From Crossiella sp. CA-258035 (lineage in GTDB: Bacteria > Actinomycetota > Actinomycetes > Mycobacteriales > Pseudonocardiaceae), in NCBI RefSeq assembly GCF_030064675.1, contig NZ_CP116413.1, positions 2,822,001-2,886,000 of the forward strand: 64,000 bases of DNA, written 5' to 3'. This document shows positions 35,856 through 44,634 of the stretch, piece by piece. The notes below the pieces were generated by a model. It saw only the letters and a list, made by a program, of their open reading frames with translations, was not told the DNA's origin and ran no database searches. A program made the translations under genes and the position numbers. The stretch's first letter is position 1. The number at the start of each line of letters is the position of its first letter.

Positions 35856-35957
35856 ACCGGCACGGCGACGGCTAAGGCGACAGCCGCAACAACGACCACG
35901 ACCGCAGGGCGAAGCCCGCGAACCAGCAGCCGGGGTGGCTTTTCAAACGTCCACCGA

Positions 35958-36119
35958 GTCTTGAGGTTCCCCATGCCCGTCAACCTGGAGAGATCACACC
36001 GCATCCCAGCCCACGGACGTTCACAGCAACCGCCGCCAAGGCCACGCAACGCGAGGGCGGCCGTGGGCTGGGATGTGGTTTGATTTCGGAGGGTTGACGG
36101 GCATGGGGAACCTCAAGAC
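35958..36119 (+). ncRNA. Structured element A in the 3' region of the SDR operon
   Basis: A nested, almost continuous palindrome. Outer arms 35958-35985 and 36092-36119 are perfect complements over 28 bases. Inner arms 35993-36016 and 36061-36084 pair at 22 of 24. The apical part, 36017-36060, holds ACGTTCACAG, CCGCCGCCAAGGCC and a closing GGCGG that can pair with CCGCC. Element B (36333-36482, opposite strand) has the same conserved single-stranded words and the same stems built from different bases. No protein frame is plausible. It lies about 100 bases after the SDR stop, in sense orientation. Confidence 0.6.
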
Positions 36120-36163
36120 CTGCCTGCGTCTCTGCTTTTGATTTCCCCCCCATGCTTTGATTC

Positions 36164-36240
36164 CTGCCCGTCCGGCGAGGACGCTCTTGATCTTTCTTTT
36201 CAACCCGAAGATCAAAAGAATGTCCTCGCCGGACGGGCAG
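36164..36240. terminator. Long central hairpin between the mirror elements
   Basis: Arms 36164-36182 and 36222-36240 are perfect complements over 19 bases, and an inner TTGATCTT/AAGATCAA pair extends the stem; T-rich stretches lie in and near it. It sits between elements A and B, at the meeting point of convergent transcription, and is a good candidate for a bidirectional terminator. Confidence 0.6.
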
Positions 36241-36332
36241 ACCACCGGAGGGTGGGACAAGTCAAAAGCCGGAGATGAGCAGGTTGCGGGGCGGGGCAGG
36301 CTGCCGACTCAAGACCCAGCGTGCTCGCGACC

Positions 36333-36482
36333 CTCTCGTCTTCTCCGCACGACCTTCCGACAGCGAACCACATCCCACCGAGCAGCCGCCGTCACGTTCC
36401 GAGGCTTTGGCGGCGGCGCCTGTGAGCGTCTGCTCGGCGGGATGCGGTGCGCGGTCTCCAGGCCGTACGGAGAAGACGAGAG
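36333..36482 (-). ncRNA. Structured element B in the 3' region of fadA5
   Basis: Outer arms 36333-36347 and 36468-36482 are perfect complements over 15 bases. Inner arms 36366-36385 and 36430-36448 pair nearly throughout. Read on the minus strand it shares with element A the words CCTGGAGA, ACCGCATCCC, ACG-Y-TCACAG, CCGCCGCCAA-R-GCC and GGGATGTGGTT, while the distal stem (GCCGAGCAG with CTGCTCGGT) and outer stem are unrelated in sequence to those of A. It begins about 35 bases after the fadA5 stop, in sense orientation. Confidence 0.6.
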
Positions 36483-36518
36483 GCCCGCTTTGTGGGTTTT
36501 CACCCCGAGCTTGTTCGG

Positions 36519-37704
<1,186 letters not shown>

Positions 37705-37766
37705 TGAGGTTGGTAAGACTCAGTGAACACCCTTCACTCATGGGCTGGCGCGTGTTTGAATCCAGT

Positions 37767-37780
37767 AGAACCTGTTCCAC
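37767..37780. promoter_or_regulatory. KstR operator, cyp125-proximal
   Basis: TAGAACCTGTTCCA fits TNNAACNNGTTNNA at every fixed position, 28 bases upstream of the cyp125 ATG. With the fadA5-proximal box it gives each divergent gene its own operator. Confidence 0.85.
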
Positions 37781-37807
37781 ATTGCTGTGCGAGCATGGAG
37801 GGTAGCG

Positions 37808-39031
37808 ATGGCTTTGCCCCAACTTCCCCAGGGGTTTGACTTCACCGACCCCGATGTGTACGCGCAGCGGCTGCCCATCGAGGAGTTCGCCGAGCTGCGG
37901 CGCACCGCCCCGGTGTTCTGGAACGCGAAACCGCCGCGGCGGGACGGGTTCGACGACGAGGGTTACTGGGTGGTGAGCAGGCACGCCGATGTGAAGCGGG
38001 TGTCGCTGGACAGCCGGCTGTTCTCCAGTTACGCCAACACCGCGATCATCCGGTTCGGCTCGGACATCACCAAGGAGCAGCTGGACGTGCAGCGGCTCAT
38101 CATGCTCAACCAGGACCCGCCCGAGCACACGAAACTGCGCGGCATCGTCTCCCGTGGCTTCTCGGTGCGGGCCATCGCCGGGCTGCGGGATGCCCTGGAC
38201 GCCCGCGCGCGGCGGATCGTGGAGTCCGCGCGCACCGGCGGGGTGGGCGACTTCGTCACCGACATCGCCTGCGAGCTTCCGTTGCAGGCCATCGCCGAAC
38301 TGCTCGGCGTGCCGCAGGAGGACCGGCGGAAGATCTTCGACTGGTCCAACGAGATGATCGGCTACGACGACCCGGAGTTCCAGACCGACTCGGCCATGGC
38401 CGCCGCGCAGCTGCTCGCCTACTCGATGAACATGGCCGAGGAACGCAAGAAGTGCCCGATGCCCGACATCGTGACCAAGCTGGTCCAGGCCGATGTGGAC
38501 GGTGACTCGCTCTCCGCGGACGAGTTCGGCTTCTTCGTGATCCTGTTGGCGGTGGCCGGGAACGAGACCACTCGCAACGCGATCACGCACGGCATGATGG
38601 CCTTCCTGGACAACCCCGATCAGTGGGAGCTGTACAAGGCCGAGCGCCCCAAGACCACCGCGGATGAGATCGTGCGCTGGGCGACCCCGGTGGTCTCCTT
38701 CCAGCGCACCGCCACCGCCGACACCGAGATCGGCGGCGTGGCGGTCAAGGCGGGGGACCGGGTCGGCATGTTCTACAGCTCGGCCAACTTCGACGAGGAG
38801 GTCTTCACCGAGCCGGAGCGCTTCGACATCACCCGCGATCCCAACCCGCACCTGGGTTTCGGCGGCAGCGGCGCGCACTTCTGCCTCGGCGCCAGCCTGG
38901 CCCGGCTGGAGATCGACCTCATCTTCAACGCCATCGCCGACCACCTGCCGGACATCCGCAAGGCCGGTGAACCCCGGCGGCTGCGCTCCGGCTGGCTCAA
39001 CGGCATCAAGGAGTTCCCGGTCGCCTACTGA
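37808..39031 (+). CDS. cyp125: Cyp125 steroid C26(27)-monooxygenase
   Basis: 407 residues from the ATG at 37808 after GGAGGG. Text is close to M. tuberculosis Cyp125: LPQGFDFTDPDVYAQRLPIEE near the start, I-helix AVAGNETTRNAITHGMMAF with the oxygen-activating Glu-Thr, ExxR in DEIVRWATPV context, and heme Cys359 in GFGGSGAHFCLG. The ending RLRSGWLNGIKEFPV is diagnostic. Cyp125 hydroxylates and oxidises the terminal side-chain carbon of cholesterol to the acid. It needs a ferredoxin/reductase, not seen here. Confidence 0.95.
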   Translation: MALPQLPQGFDFTDPDVYAQRLPIEEFAELRRTAPVFWNAKPPRRDGFDDEGYWVVSRHADVKRVSLDSRLFSSYANTAIIRFGSDITKEQLDVQRLIMLNQDPPEHTKLRGIVSRGFSVRAIAGLRDALDARARRIVESARTGGVGDFVTDIACELPLQAIAELLGVPQEDRRKIFDWSNEMIGYDDPEFQTDSAMAAAQLLAYSMNMAEERKKCPMPDIVTKLVQADVDGDSLSADEFGFFVILLAVAGNETTRNAITHGMMAFLDNPDQWELYKAERPKTTADEIVRWATPVVSFQRTATADTEIGGVAVKAGDRVGMFYSSANFDEEVFTEPERFDITRDPNPHLGFGGSGAHFCLGASLARLEIDLIFNAIADHLPDIRKAGEPRRLRSGWLNGIKEFPVAY

Positions 39032-39114
39032 ACCGGTGCCGAAGAATGCCCCCGATCCGGGGACAACACGGAAACGCCCACTCCCGCTACGCTGGGTGAG
39101 GAGGAGGTGGTCCC

Positions 39115-39711
39115 GTGCGCCGGGTCCTGCTGGCCGCGCTGCTGCTGCTCACCAGCGCCTGCATGCCGGCCGAGGACAACTCCGAGATCGGCAAGTACAA
39201 CCTGCGCGAGGACTACCGCACCGGACCGCGCGAGGGCGTCGCGGCGCTGGGCCGCACCTTCGGCTCATTGGACGAACTGCTCGACTTCTTCCACGCCGCG
39301 GCCAAGCACTGCGACAAGGCGAAGGCCAAGCGCGGCGGCGCGGAGCTGATCAAGTTCCACCTGGCCAAGGACATGCCGCCGCTGCTCGGCGAGGTCGCGG
39401 TCTGCGACCAGGGCTTCGGCGACATCCTCGGCATGGTCAAACCGGGCCGGGAACGGGACCTCCAGCTGTCTTACCAGCGGGACCTGCGCCGCGACTCCGC
39501 GCTGTGGTACCGGTCAACGCACCGGTTGATGCTGGGCAACGGGTTCTTCCTGTTCAACGTCACCGGCTCGGACTCCATCGGCCCCGAGGTCTACGGCTTC
39601 CGCTACCTGCGCTGCGACACCGAGGCCAGTGTCTCCAGCGTCCGCACCGAGTTCCCCGCCGACGTGCCGGGCTGCTTCCTGCTCTCCAGGATGTACGGCG
39701 ATGGCACGTAA
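39115..39711 (+). CDS. Lipoprotein of unknown function
   Basis: 198 residues from the GTG at 39115 behind GAGGAGGAGG. A short signal peptide (RRVLLAALLLLTSAC) with lipobox TSAC gives a lipid-anchored Cys16. The mature part has four or more cysteines (including HCDKAK, VCDQGF, RCDTEA, PGCFLL) that could form disulfides outside the cell. No family recognised. It overlaps the next lipoprotein gene by 11 bases and lies 83 bases after cyp125, so a link to sterol use is possible but unproven. Confidence 0.75.
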   Translation: MRRVLLAALLLLTSACMPAEDNSEIGKYNLREDYRTGPREGVAALGRTFGSLDELLDFFHAAAKHCDKAKAKRGGAELIKFHLAKDMPPLLGEVAVCDQGFGDILGMVKPGRERDLQLSYQRDLRRDSALWYRSTHRLMLGNGFFLFNVTGSDSIGPEVYGFRYLRCDTEASVSSVRTEFPADVPGCFLLSRMYGDGT

Positions 39712-40417
39712 CGGAATCCTGCTCGCCGCCCTGCTCGCGGTGACCCTCACCGGCGGGTGCACCCGGTTGATCAGCCTGGGGCAGAAGATGGACGCGGCCG
39801 AGGACAAACCGGTGATCACCCAGGTGCCCAACATCTGCAAGGTGCTGACCACCAACCCGGAGACCACGGGGATCGTCGGCACCGTGCACCCGCCGCGCCA
39901 GAACGACGCCGACCCGATCGGGCGGCACGAGTGCACCTGGCCGGCGGGTGTGAACCCGCTGGGCGCGGAGATCCGGGTGACCGTCGCGCTCGGCGAGGAG
40001 CGGGCCGAGGCCAGTGCCAGGGAGTCCTTCTCCGACTTCGTGCGCAGGCGCACCGACAAGGACCGCGCCTTCGGGCTGGTCCGCTACGGCGACTTCGCCT
40101 GCGTGCAGTCCTGGAACCCGCCGGATGTGGTGCACCTGGGCATCATGAAGGAGGGCAACGTGCTCACCGTGGTGTCCATCCAGACCAGGGACACCGTTGC
40201 CCCGCAACGACTTCGCGCGCTGGCCGCGGACGTGCGCGGCCCGGTGCGCACCCTGCTACGGGTGATCGACACCGCGATCAACCGGCCGCACACGGTGTTC
40301 CGGGATCCCTCCGGCGACATCCCGAAACCGCCGACCGCGCAACAGCGGGACGCGCAGCCGGACTGGAACGACCGGCGGTGCAAGGAAAAGCTCGCACCGC
40401 CGGTCTTCAACCTCTAA
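39701..40417 (+). CDS. DUF3558-like lipoprotein
   Basis: 238 residues from the ATG at 39701. The signal peptide ends with lipobox LTGGC (Cys20). NICKVLTTNPETTGIVG, HECTWPAGVNPLGAEIRVTVAL and FACVQSWNPPDVVHLGIMKEGNVLTVVSIQ are the layout of actinomycete DUF3558-type surface lipoproteins, which carry paired cysteines. It overlaps the preceding lipoprotein gene by 11 bases, so the two are coupled. Its TAA overlaps the convergent esterase stop codon. Function unknown. Confidence 0.75.
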   Translation: MARNGILLAALLAVTLTGGCTRLISLGQKMDAAEDKPVITQVPNICKVLTTNPETTGIVGTVHPPRQNDADPIGRHECTWPAGVNPLGAEIRVTVALGEERAEASARESFSDFVRRRTDKDRAFGLVRYGDFACVQSWNPPDVVHLGIMKEGNVLTVVSIQTRDTVAPQRLRALAADVRGPVRTLLRVIDTAINRPHTVFRDPSGDIPKPPTAQQRDAQPDWNDRRCKEKLAPPVFNL

Positions 40418-41655
40418 GCGGCCAGCGAGCTGCGCAGCGCGTCGACCAGCCGGGCCGAGTTGGCGCCCTCGCCGGTCGGGCCGCTGTGGATCTTGTTCAT
40501 CACGTAGGCGAAGCCGATCTCGTGGTGCACGTCGCCGAAGGCCACCGAGCCGCCGTAGCCGCTGTGGCCGAAGGAGTCCGGGCCGAGCAGGGCCGTCGTC
40601 GGCGCCACGCCGGGCGCGGGCTGCCCGGAGATGTAGCCCAGCGCCCACGCGCTGGGCACCTGCAGGAGCTGGTCGGGGCCGCTGGTCTGCACGGTCCGCG
40701 CCCGGTCCACGGTTTCCGGGGTCAGCAGGCGGAGCCCGTCCACCTCGCCGACGGTGCTGGCGTACAGCTTGGCGAAGGAGTCCGCGGTGCCGACCGCGCC
40801 GACCGCGGGCACCTCGGCGGCGCGCAGGTCGCGGCTGTTGGCCGGGATCGGTTCGGTGGTCACGATCAGCGCGCGCATGGTCATCGAGTTCAGGTCGCTG
40901 AAGATGGCCTGCATCTTGGCGATCTCCGGCGGCAGCTCCTGGCCGGGCGCCGGTTCCGGCATCGGGTCGGGTTCGATGATCTTGGCCACCCGTGGTTCCT
41001 GCTCCTCGGGCAGGCCGATCCACAGGTCCAGGCCCAGTGGCCTGGCCACCTCCTCGGCCAGGACGGCGCCGATGGTGCGGCCGGTGGCGCGGCGGATGAC
41101 CTCGCCGACCAGCCAGCCATAGGTGAGGCCGTGGTAGCCGTGCGCGGTGCCGGGCTCCCAGTTCGGCGCCTGCGCGGCCAGCATCTCCACGATCGGATCC
41201 CATTCCCGCAGCCAGGACAGCGGGAACCGCTCGGGCGGCACGGCCAGCCCGGCCTGGTGGGAGAGCAGCCAGCGCACCGGGATGTCCTGCTTGCCCTCGG
41301 CGGCGAACTCCGGCCAGTACTTGGCCACCGGCGCGTCCAGGTCCAGCACCCCGCGCTGCGCCAACAGGTGCGCGACGGTGGCGGTGACGCCCTTGGTGGT
41401 GGAGAACACCAGCTGAAGGGTGTCCTGCGACCACTCCCGCCCGGTCTCCACGTCGGCCACGCCGCCCCACAGGTCGACGATCTTCTCCCCGCGCCGATAG
41501 ACGGTGACCGCGGCGCCGATGTCGCCGCCGGTGCTGAAGTTGGTTGCGAAGGCATCGCGCACCGGCTCGAAGCCCGGTGCCACCGTGCCGTGGATCTGGG
41601 TCACGCCCACCCCCAAGGTGATCTGCGAACGCATGTTGTCATGCGACTGCATCAT
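40414..41655 (-). CDS. Class C beta-lactamase-fold esterase (LipE/LipL-like)
   Basis: 413 residues from 41655, with later ATGs (41634) possible because a TATGAT-like hexamer overlaps the first codons. The serine hydrolase motif STTK is in VFSTTKGVTATVAHLL near residue 87, the second motif tyrosine in GYHGLTYGWLVGEV near 170, and the third region is HSGYGGSVAFGD. This family VIII esterase type includes mycobacterial LipE and LipL and prefers short acyl esters. It ends the sterol operon 47838-40414, so it may hydrolyse steroid esters or lactones; inference. Confidence 0.85.
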   Translation of the reverse strand: MMQSHDNMRSQITLGVGVTQIHGTVAPGFEPVRDAFATNFSTGGDIGAAVTVYRRGEKIVDLWGGVADVETGREWSQDTLQLVFSTTKGVTATVAHLLAQRGVLDLDAPVAKYWPEFAAEGKQDIPVRWLLSHQAGLAVPPERFPLSWLREWDPIVEMLAAQAPNWEPGTAHGYHGLTYGWLVGEVIRRATGRTIGAVLAEEVARPLGLDLWIGLPEEQEPRVAKIIEPDPMPEPAPGQELPPEIAKMQAIFSDLNSMTMRALIVTTEPIPANSRDLRAAEVPAVGAVGTADSFAKLYASTVGEVDGLRLLTPETVDRARTVQTSGPDQLLQVPSAWALGYISGQPAPGVAPTTALLGPDSFGHSGYGGSVAFGDVHHEIGFAYVMNKIHSGPTGEGANSARLVDALRSSLAA

Positions 41656-41673
41656 ATCGAAGGTGGGCGTGCC

Positions 41674-42114
41674 TCATCCTGACGGTCTGCTGACGGTGGC
41701 CAGCGCCCGGTCGAACTCCCAGTAGGCCCGCAGCGAGGTCAGCAAGCCGTCCTCGCCGACCCGGTAGACGAACACGCCCTCGGTGTCGATCCTGGCGCCA
41801 TCAGCGGCGATGGCCGAGATGGTGCCGATGTTGGCCACCTCGTCCCCGGCGGCGAAGGAGTCGGTGATGGCGAACTCCATCCGGGCCATCTGCCTGATGG
41901 TGAGGTCCCAGAACGCCCCGATGGCCGCCCTGCCGTGATGGCCCTTGCCGGTCGGGTCGAAGATCGACGGGCCGACCGGGTCCCGCACCACGGCGTCCTG
42001 CGCCCACAGCGCGAGCCAGCCCTCCTTGTCCCCGGCGGCGACCGCGGTCATCGAGCGGATCGAGGCGGCCCGCGCCGGGTGCTCGCCGTCGGGGGCGGTC
42101 CAGGTGACCGTCAT
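41674..42114 (-). CDS. Ketosteroid isomerase-like protein
   Basis: 146 residues, SnoaL/NTF2 fold. AVVRDPVGPSIFDPTGKGHHGRAAIGAFWD parallels the catalytic region of delta5-3-ketosteroid isomerases, where the Asp of the DPVG motif (here D45) is the proton-transfer base. A cholesterol oxidase is encoded two genes upstream; the isomerase would convert cholest-5-en-3-one to the 4-ene. The SnoaL fold is functionally broad, so activity is inference from residue and context. It lies 10 bases after the F420 enzyme gene. Confidence 0.78.
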   Translation of the reverse strand: MTVTWTAPDGEHPARAASIRSMTAVAAGDKEGWLALWAQDAVVRDPVGPSIFDPTGKGHHGRAAIGAFWDLTIRQMARMEFAITDSFAAGDEVANIGTISAIAADGARIDTEGVFVYRVGEDGLLTSLRAYWEFDRALATVSRPSG

Positions 42115-42124
42115 CCAGCGCTCC

Positions 42125-42994
42125 TCACACTTTGGCGATGATCGTCTCGGCGAACTTGCGCATCGAGTCCTGTTTCGCGTCCAGGGGTCCGTCGAAGGGC
42201 ACCCCGTCGAAGACCCAGGGCATCACGATCGCGTCGGTGACCCCGATCGCGGCCTGCTCCCGGTAACCCTCCAGGCCGAACCGGTCCACGCAGACCGCTT
42301 GGATCTCAAAGGGTTCCTCGGCCCGCCCGTAGGCCGCGCGCAGCTCGGTGAGCCGTTCGATGGTGGTCTTCAGGTCGGCGAAGCCCATCATCGCCGAGGT
42401 CCAGCCGTCGCCGGCCCTGGCGGCCCTGCGCAGGCCGGGTCCGCTGTGTCCGCCGACGTAGATCGGCACCGGTTTGCTCGGCGCGGGACTCATCCGCAGC
42501 TTGCCGAACTGGTAGTGCTCGCCGTGGAACTCCACCATGCCGCCGCCCAGGATCAGCCGCAGCACCTCGATCGCCTCGTCCGCGCGCGGTCCTCTGTCCG
42601 AATAGGACGTTCCGCACCAGGCGAACTCCTCCGGCGACCAGCCCAGCCCGACGCCGAGGCCGAACCGGTTGCCGGTGAGCACGGCCACCGAGCCGACCTG
42701 TCTGGCCAGCAGCACCGGGTTGCGCGAACCGAGCTTGAGCACCTGGGTGTAGAAGCCGATCCGGGAGGTGACCGCGCCCATCGCGGCGGCGGCCACCATC
42801 GGGTCGGCCCACGGGGTGTCCTCGTGCCAGAACCGGCTGCCGTCTGGGGTGTAGGGGTAGTCGGCGGAGACCTGTTCGGAGAAGAACAGCGAGTCCGGCA
42901 GCGCGATGTTGGCGAACCCGCACTCCTCCGCGGTGCGCGCCAGCTCCGGCAGCTGCTCCAGTGGGCTCATCGCCACCGCGCAGGTGAACTTCAC
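42125..42994 (-). CDS. F420-dependent LLM oxidoreductase in the sterol operon
   Basis: 289 residues from the GTG at 42994, which overlaps the cholesterol oxidase stop (GTGA). LLM barrel with ALPDSLFFSEQVSADYPYTPDG, FYTQVLKLGSRNPVLLARQVGSVAVLTGNRFGLGVGLGW and PVPIYVGGHSGPGLRRAARAGDGW, the TIGR03619-type subfamily. Many sterol loci of actinomycetes carry such proteins; the reaction is unproven. Coupled translation with the oxidase suggests a role on a steroid intermediate. Confidence 0.87.
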   Translation of the reverse strand: MKFTCAVAMSPLEQLPELARTAEECGFANIALPDSLFFSEQVSADYPYTPDGSRFWHEDTPWADPMVAAAAMGAVTSRIGFYTQVLKLGSRNPVLLARQVGSVAVLTGNRFGLGVGLGWSPEEFAWCGTSYSDRGPRADEAIEVLRLILGGGMVEFHGEHYQFGKLRMSPAPSKPVPIYVGGHSGPGLRRAARAGDGWTSAMMGFADLKTTIERLTELRAAYGRAEEPFEIQAVCVDRFGLEGYREQAAIGVTDAIVMPWVFDGVPFDGPLDAKQDSMRKFAETIIAKV

Positions 42995-44631
42995 CGCTGC
43001 TCTCCCTTGATCGCGTTGGCCAGGAACAGATCCAGGCACCGCTCGGCGTTGGCGGTGATGGTCAGCGACGGGTTGGCCAGGCAGGTGGAGCCGGGCAGCA
43101 GCGCCCCGTCCACGCAGTACAGGCCGGGATATCCCTTGACCTGCCCGGAGAACTCGGTGGCCTGCCCCATCACCAGGCCGCCCAGCGGGTGGTAGGTGTT
43201 GCGCGCGCCCAGGCCGTGCGCGGTGCCGCGGTCGTAGTTGGGCAACCCGTTGAACAGGAAGCCCTTCTTGCCCTCGGTCTCCCACCACAACCGGGTGGCC
43301 AGGTCGCGACCCGCTTTCTCACCGAGGGTTTCCATCACGCCGTAGGGCCAGTAGACCTTGCCGCCGCCGGTGGCCGGGTCGTAGCGCACCTCGCCCCGCT
43401 CCGGGGTGACCGAGGTGATCAGGTGTGTGGTGCTGGCCTGGTTGAGGATGTTGGGCACCGGCGCGGCCTCCCAGGCCATCGAGGTCGGCGCGAACGGGTT
43501 GGCCTCGTCGAAGAACTTGACGTTGCCCGGCCCGCCCTGGTCGAAGCCGACGTCCTTGCGCAGGCTCATCCGCAGCACCAGGAAGTCGCCGTTGTTGCCC
43601 CAGCCCTTGCCGGTGGCCTCGTTCAGCTTGGGCAGCCAGCCCTTGGCCCTGGCGGTGACCAGCAGCCCGGAGGAGTACACCGAACCGGCGGCCAGGAACA
43701 GGTAGTCGGCGTCCATCTTCTTGGTGGACAGCACATCCCCGTTGTCGTTGGTCAGCTTGACCACGACCTCGTACCGCCCGGCCACCGCGCGGATCTCGGT
43801 GACCTCGTGCTGGGCCAGGATGGTCACGTTGCCGGTGGCGGTGGCCCGCGCCAGGTAGGTGCGGTCCACGCTGTTCTTCGCGCCGGAGTTGCTGCCGAAG
43901 GGTCCCTCGCCGATGCTGTGGCAGGCGACCCGTTTGCCCGCCAGCTCCTCGCGGATGGCGTTCCAGTCCACCGCGAACGGGATCGGCACCGGCTCCTTGC
44001 CGAACTCGGCCAGGTACGCAAGCCACGCCCGCGCGCCCCGGTACTGCGGGTGCGCCTGCACGTCGGCGGGGAGGTAGCCGATCTTGAGGTTCTCCCTGGC
44101 GCGCGGCCAGTAGGTGCGGTCCATCTCGTCGAAGGGCAGCTGGCTGGGGTAGACCTTGTCCCACTCGGCGCGGCGCGGCTGCGGCATGTACAGCCCGATC
44201 ACCAGCGATCCGCCGCCCACGCCGGAACCGCTGAGCACCCGGATGCCCTCGCCCTCGTGGGTGGCGATCAGCCCGGCCTTGCGCTCGATCTTCTTGTTGA
44301 TGTCCAGGCCCAGCGGCGGCCGGTCGTTGAACCAGGCGCACCGCCAGTCCGGGCTCTTGATGGTGCAGAAGGTGTCCCCGCTGGGTTTGACCTCCCAGCG
44401 CCGTCCGCGCTCCAGCACCGTGGTGCGCACACCCGCCTGACCGAGCCGCAGCGCGGCGACCGCCCCGCTGAACCCGCTGCCCACCACGATCGCGGTCTTC
44501 CCGGCCAGCGCGGGCACCTCGCCGTAGGCGGCGAGCGCGCCGAAGCGGCCGAGCGCGCCCGAGGCCACCGCGGCCCCGGCGCCGACCGCCGCCACCTTGA
44601 ACAGGGTCCGTCGTCGTACGGGTGTGCCCAT
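42991..44631 (-). CDS. Exported GMC-type cholesterol oxidase
   Basis: 546 residues. A twin-arginine signal (VRRRTLFKVAAVGAGAAVASG) suggests Tat export of the folded flavoprotein. The FAD motif IVVGSGFSGAVAALRLGQAG is near 48-67, GEGIRVLSGSGVGGGSLV near 130-147. Near the C-terminus H481 in TYHPLGG and N520 in CLANPSLTITANAE correspond to the catalytic His and Asn of Streptomyces/Brevibacterium cholesterol oxidase. It oxidises the sterol 3-hydroxyl with oxygen and isomerises the product. Placement inside an ltp3/ltp4 operon is uncommon; the gene lies 3 bases after ltp3. Confidence 0.93.
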   Translation of the reverse strand: MGTPVRRRTLFKVAAVGAGAAVASGALGRFGALAAYGEVPALAGKTAIVVGSGFSGAVAALRLGQAGVRTTVLERGRRWEVKPSGDTFCTIKSPDWRCAWFNDRPPLGLDINKKIERKAGLIATHEGEGIRVLSGSGVGGGSLVIGLYMPQPRRAEWDKVYPSQLPFDEMDRTYWPRARENLKIGYLPADVQAHPQYRGARAWLAYLAEFGKEPVPIPFAVDWNAIREELAGKRVACHSIGEGPFGSNSGAKNSVDRTYLARATATGNVTILAQHEVTEIRAVAGRYEVVVKLTNDNGDVLSTKKMDADYLFLAAGSVYSSGLLVTARAKGWLPKLNEATGKGWGNNGDFLVLRMSLRKDVGFDQGGPGNVKFFDEANPFAPTSMAWEAAPVPNILNQASTTHLITSVTPERGEVRYDPATGGGKVYWPYGVMETLGEKAGRDLATRLWWETEGKKGFLFNGLPNYDRGTAHGLGARNTYHPLGGLVMGQATEFSGQVKGYPGLYCVDGALLPGSTCLANPSLTITANAERCLDLFLANAIKGEQR

Positions 44632-44634
44632 TGC

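Noticed and set aside
35958-36482. Insertion sequence or MITE ends
   Set aside because: No transposase, no target duplication seen, and the two copies have unrelated outer arms, unlike terminal inverted repeats of one mobile element.
41674-42114. Polyketide cyclase (SnoaL) of an antibiotic cluster
   Set aside because: No polyketide synthase genes are near; the DPVG motif and the adjacent cholesterol oxidase favour a ketosteroid isomerase-like role.
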